From the NCBI GenBank assembly GCA_043811005.1, contig JBDRNO010000087.1, positions 1 to 11,893 on the forward strand: a stretch of DNA of 11,893 bases, in the 5' to 3' direction. Both the position numbers and the translations under genes were made by a program. This DNA is from JBDRNO01 sp043811005 (lineage in GTDB: Bacteria > Bacteroidota > Bacteroidia > NORP154). The notes under the pieces are model-generated. The model was not told the DNA's origin. It made no database searches and saw only the letters and a list, made by a program, of their open reading frames with translations. Numbering within the stretch: position 1 is the stretch's first letter; the number at the start of each line of letters is the position of its first letter. Of the stretch, positions 1-7,097 are shown piece after piece.

Positions 1-1
1 C

Positions 2-163
2 CGCGATGTCGTGAAAGAAATTAAAAAAAATAAATCTCGGGCAATCTACATACCTGCCATTTCCAAAGCCGCTAAATATATCAAAACAAAAATCCCCAGC
101 GGTTCGGTTATTCTTACTATCGGCGCCGGTGATGTTTGGAAGCTCTGTGATATGATAAAATGA
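2..163 (+). CDS. murC: UDP-N-acetylmuramate--L-alanine ligase, C-terminal end (partial)
   Basis: The first 53 codons of the window are the end of a gene whose start lies outside it; it closes with TGA at 161-163. The last residues include S-V-I-L-T-I-G-A-G-D-V-W-K-L, which matches the conserved C-terminal strand and loop (GAGD) of MurC. MurC is the cytoplasmic Mur ligase that joins L-alanine to UDP-MurNAc in peptidoglycan synthesis. The preceding text (A-I-Y-I-P-A-I-S-K-A) fits the end of the Mur ligase C-terminal domain. It points toward a severed ychF start 35 nt downstream, so murC and ychF were probably adjacent, co-directional host genes. Only the tail is visible; another Mur ligase is possible, but the GAGD ending favours MurC. 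Confidence 0.82.
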   Translation, partial: RDVVKEIKKNKSRAIYIPAISKAAKYIKTKIPSGSVILTIGAGDVWKLCDMIK

Positions 164-198
164 ATCGTTAGGATTAAACGACTGTTTTAAAACAACTT

Positions 199-225
199 AT
201 GGCACTCTCAATTGGTATCGTATGA
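199..225 (+). pseudogene. ychF: Severed 5' end of host ychF (8 codons then stop)
   Basis: ATG at 199 opens codons for M-A-L-S-I-G-I-V and then TGA at 223. M-x-x-S-I-G-I-V is the typical start of YchF, normally followed by G-L-P-N-V-G-K-S-T. That missing continuation is found at 11337 onward, where the gene resumes behind a different start. The fragment is therefore the original host start codon and first codons of ychF, cut off by insertion of the element. It lies 35 nt after murC on the same strand. A chance match of eight residues at this position, facing the right way, is unlikely. Confidence 0.85.
214..221 (+). other. Left attachment junction (attL core)
   Basis: GGTATCGT ends the host-derived ychF start and is followed by element DNA. 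Compared with GGCATTGT at 11328-11335, the shared pairs are GG, AT and GT, separated by synonymous third-base differences. Serine recombinases exchange strands at a 2-bp core, so one of these pairs is probably the crossover. Which one cannot be decided from one junction pair. Confidence 0.7.
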
Positions 226-326
226 ACGCAATGCGACATAGCTATAGTGATACATCTAGTAAACTGATACCGTTTTACTTTAATATAAAGCTCCCTCCTC
301 CGCAGAAGTTATTCGGTAACCCTTAG
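222..326 (+). other. Alternative C-terminal tail of the serine recombinase, used only in the circular form
   Basis: If the element is circularised by joining 11335 to 222, the reading frame of the serine recombinase (codon TGT at 11333-11335) continues at ATG 222. It stays open for 34 codons to TAG at 324-326. This tail is rich in Ser, Tyr, Lys and Pro and ends in a G-N-P sequence. In the integrated state the stretch is cut off from the gene and has no obvious start of its own. The joined protein would have 574 residues against 569 when integrated. This follows from the inferred junction and the frame arithmetic; expression is not shown by the sequence. Confidence 0.6.
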
Positions 327-365
327 CGACATATCGGGTAAACTCTAAGAAAACATTTCTAAAAC

Positions 366-396
366 AAAAAACTCCCGAAATGGGAGCTTTTTGTTT
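366..396 (-). terminator. Rho-independent terminator, possibly bidirectional
   Basis: CTCCC (372-376) and GGGAG (382-386) form a 5-bp stem with a 5-nt loop. T-rich runs lie on both sides: CTTTTTG on the + strand, and TTTTTTG followed by TTTT on the - strand. It starts a few bases past the stop of the cohesin gene, so it most likely ends the protease-cohesin transcript. The A run before the stem would let it also stop + strand reading from murC. Confidence 0.8.
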
Positions 397-401
397 AGGT
401 C

Positions 402-1214
402 TTACTTCTTAAGTCTTCGCTTGATGAGCCAGTATGCTCCGTAAGCTATGGCGAGGATTACTATGAGAGCTACCAACCAACTGCCGGTACCCAGATTCAA
501 TACATTACCAATAGTGCCAAGGATACTCGCTTGCTGAGTCGATGACTGAACTGACGGTGTGGGAGTAATCGATTCGGTAACCACTGGGGATTGGCTTGGT
601 TGAGGTGTTGCTCCAGCTGGATAACGTTGATAATTTGGTTCTATCCCAGTGGCTCCGGCTTGTTGAGCGGCTTCTCGGGTTGGAAATATTTGGATCTTAC
701 CATTAACATAACCTATAAATCCATTGTTTGTTTGTGGTGTGGTTGGCGTTGGTTTTGGAACAGCATTAATCGTGTAATTCCCGCCAGTTGCAGCCGAACC
801 GATAGATACACCCTCGCCTATAATATCAACACTTGCGGGGATAATAGAAGCCGCACCAGCGTTCCCGGCTTTAACCGATACTGATACTAACGTCTTATCT
901 GATGTGGTGCCATTTGGTATACCGATTAAGAAATGTGGATTTGAACAAGTTGGGGCAGATTGAGCCATAAGACCATCTGCTACGGTTATACTTTGGCAGG
1001 ATAAGTTATTAAAAACCAAAGTGCCTTCAACCGCAAAAACCTTACTGCCCGAGGCATTGAGCCCCACAGACGCACTAAATATATTCCCAACGGTTTTGGT
1101 TAAACTTGCCGGGGAAACATATAAGAAAGGGCCAGCGGCATCTACATTAGCGAAACCAATAACCGATGAGAGAACGACTGCTGATAGTATAATTGTTGTT
1201 TTAATTCTTTTCAT
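402..1214 (-). CDS. Membrane-anchored cohesin-domain protein
   Basis: This 270-residue protein has four parts. Residues 1-27 are a signal peptide (K-R-I-K then a hydrophobic core, cleavage near V-D-A-A). Residues 29-151 form a cohesin-like beta domain, with F-S-A-S-V-G-L-N, V-F-A-V-E-G-T-L-V-F and L-V-S-V-S-V-K in the usual spacing and two cysteines (C73, C90). A Pro/Thr/Gln/Ser-rich stalk of about 95 residues contains a small segment at 165-201. A C-terminal membrane helix (about 246-264) ends in K-R-R-L-K-K. Cohesins bind dockerins; the gene 24 nt upstream on the same strand ends in a dockerin, so this is probably its surface receptor. The start is preceded by an A/T-only leader with no Shine-Dalgarno. 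The family call rests on pattern rather than a search; another carbohydrate-binding-like fold is the main alternative. Confidence 0.75.
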   Translation of the reverse strand: MKRIKTTIILSAVVLSSVIGFANVDAAGPFLYVSPASLTKTVGNIFSASVGLNASGSKVFAVEGTLVFNNLSCQSITVADGLMAQSAPTCSNPHFLIGIPNGTTSDKTLVSVSVKAGNAGAASIIPASVDIIGEGVSIGSAATGGNYTINAVPKPTPTTPQTNNGFIGYVNGKIQIFPTREAAQQAGATGIEPNYQRYPAGATPQPSQSPVVTESITPTPSVQSSTQQASILGTIGNVLNLGTGSWLVALIVILAIAYGAYWLIKRRLKK

Positions 1215-1238
1215 ATTATTTATTTTTTTAATTTATTT

Positions 1239-4200
1239 TTATAACGACCAATTTGACATCAACAAAGCGAAATCATATTTATCGACTTTTCCATCGCTGT
1301 TGAAATCGCAAGTATTAGTTCCGGTTTTGCCCCAATTAGCCATCATTAAAGCAAAGTCATATTTATCAACCTTACTATCGTTATTAGCGTCGCCTTTTTT
1401 AGTTACTGGTGTTGTGTATCCTCCACCTCCACCACCACCACTACTACTTGGAGCGGGAGTTGGGGTAGGTATGGTTGTTTGCGTATAGGTAGCAAAACTG
1501 GTGAAATGTTTTGTCCAAATTGCTAAATCAGATCCAACATCTATTTTACAATCTCCATCAGCAATCAATGCATCACCTGTCGCTTGATTATCCAATGCAC
1601 AAGTATTGGTGATTTCGGTAAAGATTATCCCTGTTCTAATATAGCCTGCTCTTTTACCGGCTTGTCCTGGGAGTAAAATTCTCACAGCATTATCAAAGGA
1701 TAATTTTGCGCCGGTGAATCCGACTTCAATCGCTGTACTCAAGGTTTTGGTTTCGCCAGAAGTCTCCGGTAAAGTTACAGTTGTAACCGTTGGAGCGGCA
1801 ATTACTCCATTCCAAGTAGTATCAGTACTAGTAACGGTAGTAGAAGCCGGAATAGCCACAGTAGCATTATTAGCATTCGCTGATGTGATATTGATTGCTG
1901 GCAGTATTCCTGTTCCTCCTGTAATAAATGAGCTTACATCAATTGTCGGATTGGTTGTCCCGCTACTGACTGTGACATCCACTACTTGCGTTGGATTGGT
2001 AATCACGACTTGCGGAGTTGTGGTATCAACCGTAGCAGATCCTGATTCGTTTGGAGTAGTTTGAGTAGTAGCTAAACTAGAATCAACTAACAATAATCCT
2101 AATGCGGTGTTGCCTGCAACATCAGAAACATTAACCACTACATCATTAGCAAAAGAAGCAGTTGCCGTAACCGTAATCGTGAGTGTTACTCCTGTCCATT
2201 CATAGGTTAATTCTTTATCAGCTCCGGCAGTTAACGCATTCTGAACTACTGTTTTAGAGCTTGAAGATAATATTTCACTAAAAACTAAGTCAGTAGCCCC
2301 TATGGGCAAAGCTACATCTATAGAATCGTTGCCGAGTTTAGTAACGGTTGGGGCCACAATATCTTGAATAGCAGTTGTAGTGGCAGAAGCAGAGACGCCT
2401 CCAACAGAATTTGTAGCGGTAGCTGAAACATTGATTGTCCCATCTACTAAAGATGTTGGAAGGGCTGCAGTACCATCTACAGTAATGTCATAATTTATGG
2501 CATCTCCTGATAATTGTTGTGTTCCTGTTTTTGAATTAGTCCCATCGGTTAGAGTAACTGTTACCAAAGAGTTGGCTTCCGCTGTACCAATAATGTGGAT
2601 AGCATTTTTTTCAGTATTATTGATTATGCTGTCAGTAGCTACCGAAGTGATTACTGGAGCATCGGGATTAGCAACAACAGTAACGGTAACAGTATAATCT
2701 TGAGTTGAACTATCGGCGGCAGTGACGGTATAAATTACTGGGTCGGTGAAATCTTGAGCTACACCAGAAAGCGGACTGATTGATGCTCCCGTGATCGTAA
2801 TCGTTGGAAGAAGCGTAGTAACATCAGTACCGGAGCGTACACTTAGAGATATATTGGTCCCATTGATAACACCTGTGCTAATTGGATCTAACCCTGCGAA
2901 ATTGAATGAAATAATATCTTTGGCAGAAGAAGTAGCGATAGTGACTATTATCGTGTATGTCTGAGTTGAACCATTTTCGGCAGTAACAATATAAGTTTGT
3001 GGGGTTGTGAAATTATTAGCTATCCCACTTAATGGGCTAACTGTTCCTCCAGAAAGTGAAATCGTTGGAACAAGGGCAGTGACATTAGTTTCGAATGGAA
3101 CGGTTATTGCGATATTAGTTCCAGTAATAACACCTACCCCCTCTGGGAAACTGAACGAGGTAATATCTTTGTCAGAAGCAAGCGGCACTGGATTAACATT
3201 TACTGTTCTGGTCACTTCAACTGCTGGATTACCGGCTGCATCAGAAACATTGTAGGTGACGGTATAAGTGCCAACTACATTTTCGTCAACAGGGTTAACC
3301 GTAATTATTGAAGCGGTTAAATCACCGTCAACATCATCAAGGGCAGTGGCTCCGGCATCAACGTAGATGTCGCCAATAATAAGGTCAACCGGGTCAACAC
3401 CCAATAAGGTAATGACCGGGGCTGTGGTGTCAGGCACTGCCAACGGTGTTAATGTGCCCTTGGTACATACGCCAACATGGTCATCGGAGTTACTGTATTT
3501 TCTTAAAATTATAAATGGCCAGAGGTTATCTGCTAAATCCTGACTGACTTCTAAAACAATCTCGTTGTCACTCCAGGACATCAGACCAAAATATACAGGT
3601 CCACCATCGTCTCTTTGACCTCTGTATATGTTGTAAAGTCCGTCTATTATCGCAGGGTTCTCAACATAAACATTCTCATTTACACTATCGTCGACATTTC
3701 TATCACCGAATCCCGTTCCTACTATAGTGATATTTACACCAGGTGAGGTCAGATTCATCGGGGTTGATTCTGATCCTAGAGGACATGAGATAGACTGAAA
3801 ATCCGATGCTGTGTAAGTTCCTGTCGGCGTAGGGGTGGGGTTAACATGTACCGTAATTGTTTCCGTAGCAACATTTCCTGCCGCATCTGTGGCAGTGTAG
3901 GTAATGATATAAGTGCCGATTACTGTGGTATCGACTGAACCGGAAGCAATAACAGCAACCGAACCATCGACGGCGTCAATGGATGTAGCACCCGGATCAG
4001 TAAAGACAGATCCGACGTAGATGTCATACGAGCTCAGACCATTCAAACTGATAACAGGTGGAGTAGTGTCGGGAGTTACACTGGTAAGCGCGTTAAAGGC
4101 GTTGATTCTTTTGCCTGTCACCGTTTTGCCACTCAATGACGGGAGTGGATCGCCATCATTCAAAATCGCATTTTTTACTTCAGCCAGTGTTAGATCTGGT

Positions 4201-6167
4201 TTATATCCCCACAATAAGGCCGCAAGACCAGCAACATGCGGTGCAGCCATTGAAGTGCCATTTTTATAATCATATTTTTCGTCAGAGCCATCGCTGAATT
4301 TAGTAATTTTTATGTCATCGACTGCACAGCCATCATAATTATTAAGAGAATCATCGGTTATCCATTTTAACCTAAAAGTAAAATTGCTAGTAAGATAACT
4401 AGAAGAGATTGGAAGATTTTGAAAGTGATAAACTGCACCTCCTATATCACTCGAATCCCCCTTTAGCCAGTCTAAAAATGGTTCGTCCCATCTATGAATT
4501 TCATTAAAATTAACACTGTCACTGCTATATTCTAAGGCCATGTAATCATAAATTATTTGGCCTGTATAATAACTTGTATATTCTGTATCACACTTAGTCC
4601 AAAAATCGAATGTTGCTCCAGTTGCTCCGTTTAGATTATAAGAAGGAGAAATAATAGTAGTATTTGCATTATTGAGATATTGCGGATTCAAATCTCCATA
4701 TAATACTTTGCCCCACGCCGGACCCCAAGTCGAAGTTCTATCGTAGGTTCCCCAATTATTATCAGTTCCGCCCTTAATCCATCCGCTTGGCACTGCTGGT
4801 GGTGTAACTCCTTCAAAAGTTTCATTCAATAAATTTGTATCAGCTACTGTGCTATAAATGTTTACACCCGGAGCACCTACATCAACGGATGCAGAACCAT
4901 AATTTGAAAAGGCGGTTAAACTATCATTTTGGTCAGTGGCCGCAACTGAAATAATATTAGCCAGATTGTAGTCTGATGGATATTGATGAGTACTTTCATT
5001 GTTATCACTAACTTGATCTACTCCACCATTCCCAGCTGCAGCAACAAAAATTCCTCCTGCGGTTTTGAAACGATTAATTGCATCATATTCTAATTGTGAA
5101 AAATCGGGACCGCTGAAACTGGCATTAATTACTTTTGCTCCATTTTGAATAGCGAAATCAATAGCTTTTATTTCTGAAGCAATATCATTCCCATATTTTA
5201 TTGCCATTATTTTTGCGTGTGGCGCAACACCAATAATACCCAGTCCATTACCTTTTACAGCTGCAATTGTGCCAGCAATATGTGTACCGTGGGACGAGGT
5301 AGTGGGTAACGGTGTATTGTCACCATCTTCATAGTCGTAACCGTGGTTACAACCCCCCGTTATGGCAACACCATTTTCATCTTTACAGTTTGTTCCATCC
5401 CACATACTCGTAGCTAAGTCAGGATGGTTATATGCCACACCACTGTCTATAATCGCCACTATAACAAGAGAAGCCGATGCCGTCTCACTTATAGTCCAAG
5501 CCTCCGGTGCATTAATGTCTGCACCAGGCCCAGCTGGCGTAACTCCATTAACTGTCTGACCCGTATTATCCAACCCCCACAGAAGCCCTTTACTTGTATC
5601 ATTCGTATTAATATCTGCTGGGTAACGCCTATAGTTTGGTTCAACATATTCAACATTCGGATCATTCTTTAATTCAGCCACTTTCTGTTCAACGGTCTTA
5701 CTATCTTTTATCTTTAAAATAGAGGTGTTTATGTTTTTTAAATCTTCTTTTTTCTCTAACGACTTAGCACGAATAAAATTCGAAGCAGCCGTTCTTCCTG
5801 AAACAGTTTGCAGATTGATTTTGTTATTTTTATATTTAACTAAAATCTCACCAGAAACATAGTTGTCTTGGGAGATTGACTTATTATTCGTCAAATAACC
5901 TGCCCCACCCGGTGTAACATTTTTTAGGATTGTCTTGGTATTTGTTTCTTGACCAATCTTTATATCCTGATTATTGCTGATTTGCCCTGTGGCATTTTTT
6001 GCCTGTTCTAGGGATGTAATATTACGGTAGGTGTCGAGATTTTTATTTGATGGACTAAAAGCGATTGCTTGGAGTGGCAAAATTATCTGTCCCAACGCAA
6101 GAGATAAAATAGTTACTAATGCAAAAATCGACCCCTTGCTCCTTCTGGAAACATTTAAGTCCCCCAT
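1239..6167 (-). CDS. Secreted subtilisin-family (S8) protease with Ig-like repeats and C-terminal dockerin
   Basis: This 1642-residue multidomain protein should be exported and cut peptide bonds outside the cell. A signal peptide (R-R-S-K-G then a hydrophobic core, ending near A-I-A at 36) is followed by an inhibitor-I9-like propeptide (about 105-184, ending V-E-Y-V-E-P-N-Y). The S8 catalytic domain (about 195-695) has Asp241 in I-I-D-S-G-V, His293 in S-H-G-T-H, oxyanion Asn380 and Ser639 in G-T-S-M-A-A-P. A roughly 180-residue beta domain is inserted before the serine. Then come a DUF5011-type Ig domain (701-776), an IPT/TIG-like region (783-910), a second DUF5011 (913-993), two DUF5018-like repeats (998-1164), a further Ig-like domain, a low-complexity region, a Pro/Gly linker with seven glycines (1577-1583) and a dockerin (1591-1642). 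All catalytic residues are present, so it looks active. It is the first gene of a pair with the cohesin gene. Confidence 0.9.
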   Translation of the reverse strand: MGDLNVSRRSKGSIFALVTILSLALGQIILPLQAIAFSPSNKNLDTYRNITSLEQAKNATGQISNNQDIKIGQETNTKTILKNVTPGGAGYLTNNKSISQDNYVSGEILVKYKNNKINLQTVSGRTAASNFIRAKSLEKKEDLKNINTSILKIKDSKTVEQKVAELKNDPNVEYVEPNYRRYPADINTNDTSKGLLWGLDNTGQTVNGVTPAGPGADINAPEAWTISETASASLVIVAIIDSGVAYNHPDLATSMWDGTNCKDENGVAITGGCNHGYDYEDGDNTPLPTTSSHGTHIAGTIAAVKGNGLGIIGVAPHAKIMAIKYGNDIASEIKAIDFAIQNGAKVINASFSGPDFSQLEYDAINRFKTAGGIFVAAAGNGGVDQVSDNNESTHQYPSDYNLANIISVAATDQNDSLTAFSNYGSASVDVGAPGVNIYSTVADTNLLNETFEGVTPPAVPSGWIKGGTDNNWGTYDRTSTWGPAWGKVLYGDLNPQYLNNANTTIISPSYNLNGATGATFDFWTKCDTEYTSYYTGQIIYDYMALEYSSDSVNFNEIHRWDEPFLDWLKGDSSDIGGAVYHFQNLPISSSYLTSNFTFRLKWITDDSLNNYDGCAVDDIKITKFSDGSDEKYDYKNGTSMAAPHVAGLAALLWGYKPDLTLAEVKNAILNDGDPLPSLSGKTVTGKRINAFNALTSVTPDTTPPVISLNGLSSYDIYVGSVFTDPGATSIDAVDGSVAVIASGSVDTTVIGTYIITYTATDAAGNVATETITVHVNPTPTPTGTYTASDFQSISCPLGSESTPMNLTSPGVNITIVGTGFGDRNVDDSVNENVYVENPAIIDGLYNIYRGQRDDGGPVYFGLMSWSDNEIVLEVSQDLADNLWPFIILRKYSNSDDHVGVCTKGTLTPLAVPDTTAPVITLLGVDPVDLIIGDIYVDAGATALDDVDGDLTASIITVNPVDENVVGTYTVTYNVSDAAGNPAVEVTRTVNVNPVPLASDKDITSFSFPEGVGVITGTNIAITVPFETNVTALVPTISLSGGTVSPLSGIANNFTTPQTYIVTAENGSTQTYTIIVTIATSSAKDIISFNFAGLDPISTGVINGTNISLSVRSGTDVTTLLPTITITGASISPLSGVAQDFTDPVIYTVTAADSSTQDYTVTVTVVANPDAPVITSVATDSIINNTEKNAIHIIGTAEANSLVTVTLTDGTNSKTGTQQLSGDAINYDITVDGTAALPTSLVDGTINVSATATNSVGGVSASATTTAIQDIVAPTVTKLGNDSIDVALPIGATDLVFSEILSSSSKTVVQNALTAGADKELTYEWTGVTLTITVTATASFANDVVVNVSDVAGNTALGLLLVDSSLATTQTTPNESGSATVDTTTPQVVITNPTQVVDVTVSSGTTNPTIDVSSFITGGTGILPAINITSANANNATVAIPASTTVTSTDTTWNGVIAAPTVTTVTLPETSGETKTLSTAIEVGFTGAKLSFDNAVRILLPGQAGKRAGYIRTGIIFTEITNTCALDNQATGDALIADGDCKIDVGSDLAIWTKHFTSFATYTQTTIPTPTPAPSSSGGGGGGGYTTPVTKKGDANNDSKVDKYDFALMMANWGKTGTNTCDFNSDGKVDKYDFALLMSNWSL
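1242..1397 (-). other. Dockerin module at the protease C-terminus
   Basis: Residues 1591-1642 hold two near-identical calcium-binding loops, D-A-N-N-D-S-K-V-D-K-Y-D (1593-1604) and D-F-N-S-D-G-K-V-D-K-Y-D (1621-1632). Both follow the D-x-N-x-D-x-x-x-D-x-x-D dockerin pattern, and each is followed by F-A-L-(M/L)-M-(A/S)-N-W. The duplicated F-helix with near-twofold symmetry is typical of dockerins that can bind a cohesin in two orientations. The module is separated from the rest of the protein by a Pro-, Ser- and Gly-rich linker. Confidence 0.88.
2676..3176 (-). repeat. Two tandem DUF5018-like beta repeats within the protease
   Basis: Residues 998-1078 and 1082-1164 align end to end. Shared features are K-D-I-x-S-F-x-F, G-V-I-x-G-T-N-I, L-x-P-T-I, the S-P-L-S-G-(I/V)-A core, and a closing Q-x-Y-T-(I/V)-x-V-T. 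The two copies differ at many positions, so the duplication is old or domain-level. They probably act as spacer or adhesion domains between the catalytic domain and the dockerin. Confidence 0.7.
4293..4829 (-). other. Beta-sandwich domain inserted in the S8 catalytic domain
   Basis: Residues about 447-625 interrupt the protease fold between oxyanion Asn380 and catalytic Ser639. The segment has alternating strand patterns, several Trp and Tyr residues, and the ending Y-D-G-C-A-V-D-D-I-K-I. That ending resembles choice-of-anchor-J or MAM-like jelly-roll domains. PA domains are often inserted at about this point in large subtilases and help select substrate; this one looks unrelated to PA. The exact family is uncertain. 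Confidence 0.6.
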
Positions 6168-6183
6168 GTGTTTTAGCTGCCTA

Positions 6184-6227
6184 TTGAATATTGGGCTACC
6201 AGTAATGGCTTGTAGCTAATTATTCAA
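6184..6227. repeat. Imperfect inverted repeat in the protease 5' leader
   Basis: Arms of 16 nt at 6184-6199 and 6212-6227 match at 13 of 16 positions: TTGAATA/TATTCAA outside and GCTAC/GTAGC inside, around a 12-nt loop. It ends 16 nt before the protease start codon. In the - strand transcript it would form a hairpin near the ribosome entry site; as DNA it could be a repressor site. No U run follows, so it is not an intrinsic terminator. Confidence 0.55.
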
Positions 6228-6685
6228 GGGGTAGTGATATTGAAATAGATACACAAAAAAGCCCTTTTTTACGGCGAAACTGATTCCTTTAGTATACAAT
6301 ACATTCCGAGATTACGCAAGTGCTTACGAAATTTGGGCTTAGCTTCTTTTATCTTAACGCTAAACCGGCAAAAAACATAAAACTCACCGCAGAGTGATAG
6401 CTTGCGCCATCCATACTCCTTTCGGCATATGACCAATCAAGGTAGGCCCTACGATGGGGTCTATGTCTTTGATCGGTTTTTGTGCCATACCTCGCAGAAA
6501 TCTACAAGGGTTAGGCGATTTTTAGTTGTTAAGTATAAGATACCCCATATTGAGTTAAAAATAAAGCCGTTGCTGCATTTTCAAGGACAACATTGAGAAA
6601 TTAAGGAAATCTGCTAATTTAAGCTCGAATCAATCACTACAGGGTGGATAGGATTAATAATAAGTCCCGAATATGCCCTGTGACT

Positions 6686-6694
6686 TTATCCACA
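6686..6694 (+). promoter_or_regulatory. Consensus DnaA box
   Basis: TTATCCACA matches the strong DnaA-binding consensus exactly. A weaker related site, CTATCCACC, lies on the opposite strand at 6643-6651, so the pair forms an inverted repeat (GTGGATA/TATCCAC). A single exact 9-mer could be chance. A replication role for the excised circle is possible but unproven. Confidence 0.35.
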
Positions 6695-6714
6695 ATTTTC
6701 CTATTGTGCTTTCT

Positions 6715-6730
6715 GTTTACTTTGGTAAAC
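6715..6730. promoter_or_regulatory. Operator palindrome O1, upstream of the XRE gene
   Basis: GTTTAC-TTTG-GTAAAC is a 6-4-6 inverted repeat ending 7 nt before the XRE start codon. A second palindrome with the same arms and spacing lies at 7667-7682. At this position a bound dimer would cover the XRE promoter, which suggests autoregulation. Confidence 0.8.
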
Positions 6731-6737
6731 TATAAGT

Positions 6738-7076
6738 ATGAAGCTAAACCATGTTATAAAAAATCTGCGAGAAGAGGGCGGATTAACCCAAGAAGAGCTG
6801 GCTAGAAAGGCTCAATTAAGCAAAGGATACATATCTCGACTTGAAGCCGGTGATTACACCGAGGGCCCTTCTATAAAAACATTGCAAATGATTGCGGAAG
6901 GGTTATCTTTGCCCCTTGAAGACATACTAAACAAAGCTGGTATTACCAAAGAAGACTATACTAAAAACCCGAGTCTTGAACTTGGATCAGGAGCATTTTT
7001 GAGAGCAAAAACCGACCTTACAGAAGAACAGGTCAAGAAACTTAGACAATTTATAATTAAATTAAAAAACAGGTAG
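6738..7076 (+). CDS. XRE-family transcriptional repressor (ImmR-like)
   Basis: This 112-residue protein has an N-terminal Cro/C1-type helix-turn-helix at residues 5-60 (L-T-Q-E-E-L-A-R-K-A, then S-K-G-Y-I-S-R-L-E as the recognition helix). A short, charged C-terminal region (89-112) may mediate dimerisation or cleavage control. A palindromic site abuts its own start, and an identical-arm site lies before the downstream HTH/zinc-ribbon gene, so it probably represses both transcripts. The next gene, 21 nt on, encodes an ImmA/IrrE metalloprotease. That pairing matches the ImmR/ImmA system of ICEBs1, in which the protease removes the repressor to release excision. No Shine-Dalgarno is visible, and the start is very close to the likely promoter, so the message may have almost no leader. 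Confidence 0.88.
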   Translation: MKLNHVIKNLREEGGLTQEELARKAQLSKGYISRLEAGDYTEGPSIKTLQMIAEGLSLPLEDILNKAGITKEDYTKNPSLELGSGAFLRAKTDLTEEQVKKLRQFIIKLKNR

Positions 7077-7097
7077 AAAAATCCCCTGTCCCTTTAG

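Larger units (their letters stand above)
6228..6737. other. Non-coding stretch between cargo and mobility modules
   Basis: These 510 bases hold no gene I can support. The only open frames are short (64 codons at 6402-6596 on +, 34 codons at 6384-6488 on -) and show no recognisable domain or good ribosome site. The stretch contains A6-GCCC-T6 at 6256-6271, a possible - strand -10 hexamer TATACT near 6291-6296, a DnaA-box match at 6686-6694 and the XRE operator at its end. It must include the divergent promoters for both modules. Confidence 0.55.

Noticed and set aside
214..271. Inverted repeat GGTATC/GATACC at the left junction as a possible terminal repeat
   Set aside because: Only 6 bp over 46 bp, no copy at the right end, and the first arm is explained by ychF codons.
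256..343. GTAAAC half-sites near the left end (259-264, 338-343) and GTTTTAC at 272-278
   Set aside because: They lack the 6-4-6 inward-facing arrangement of the two operators and lie in AT-rich DNA, so chance is likely.
1714..2064. 116-codon frame and several others on the + strand inside the protease gene
   Set aside because: They are antisense shadows of the Thr- and Val-rich protease repeats, with low-complexity translations and no ribosome sites.
6256..6271. A6-GCCC-T6 as a terminator
   Set aside because: There is no usable loop between self-complementary arms and no GC stem, so it would not form an intrinsic terminator.
6384..6488. 34-codon open frame on the - strand (M-A-Q-K-P-I-K-D-I-D...)
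   Set aside because: Reads smoothly, but it is short, its purine-rich GAGG is only one base from the ATG, and it has no recognisable family.
6402..6596. 64-codon open frame on the + strand in the spacer
   Set aside because: No domain, no ribosome site and a composition rich in His, Arg and Lys; it has no partner genes and fits a chance frame in non-coding DNA.
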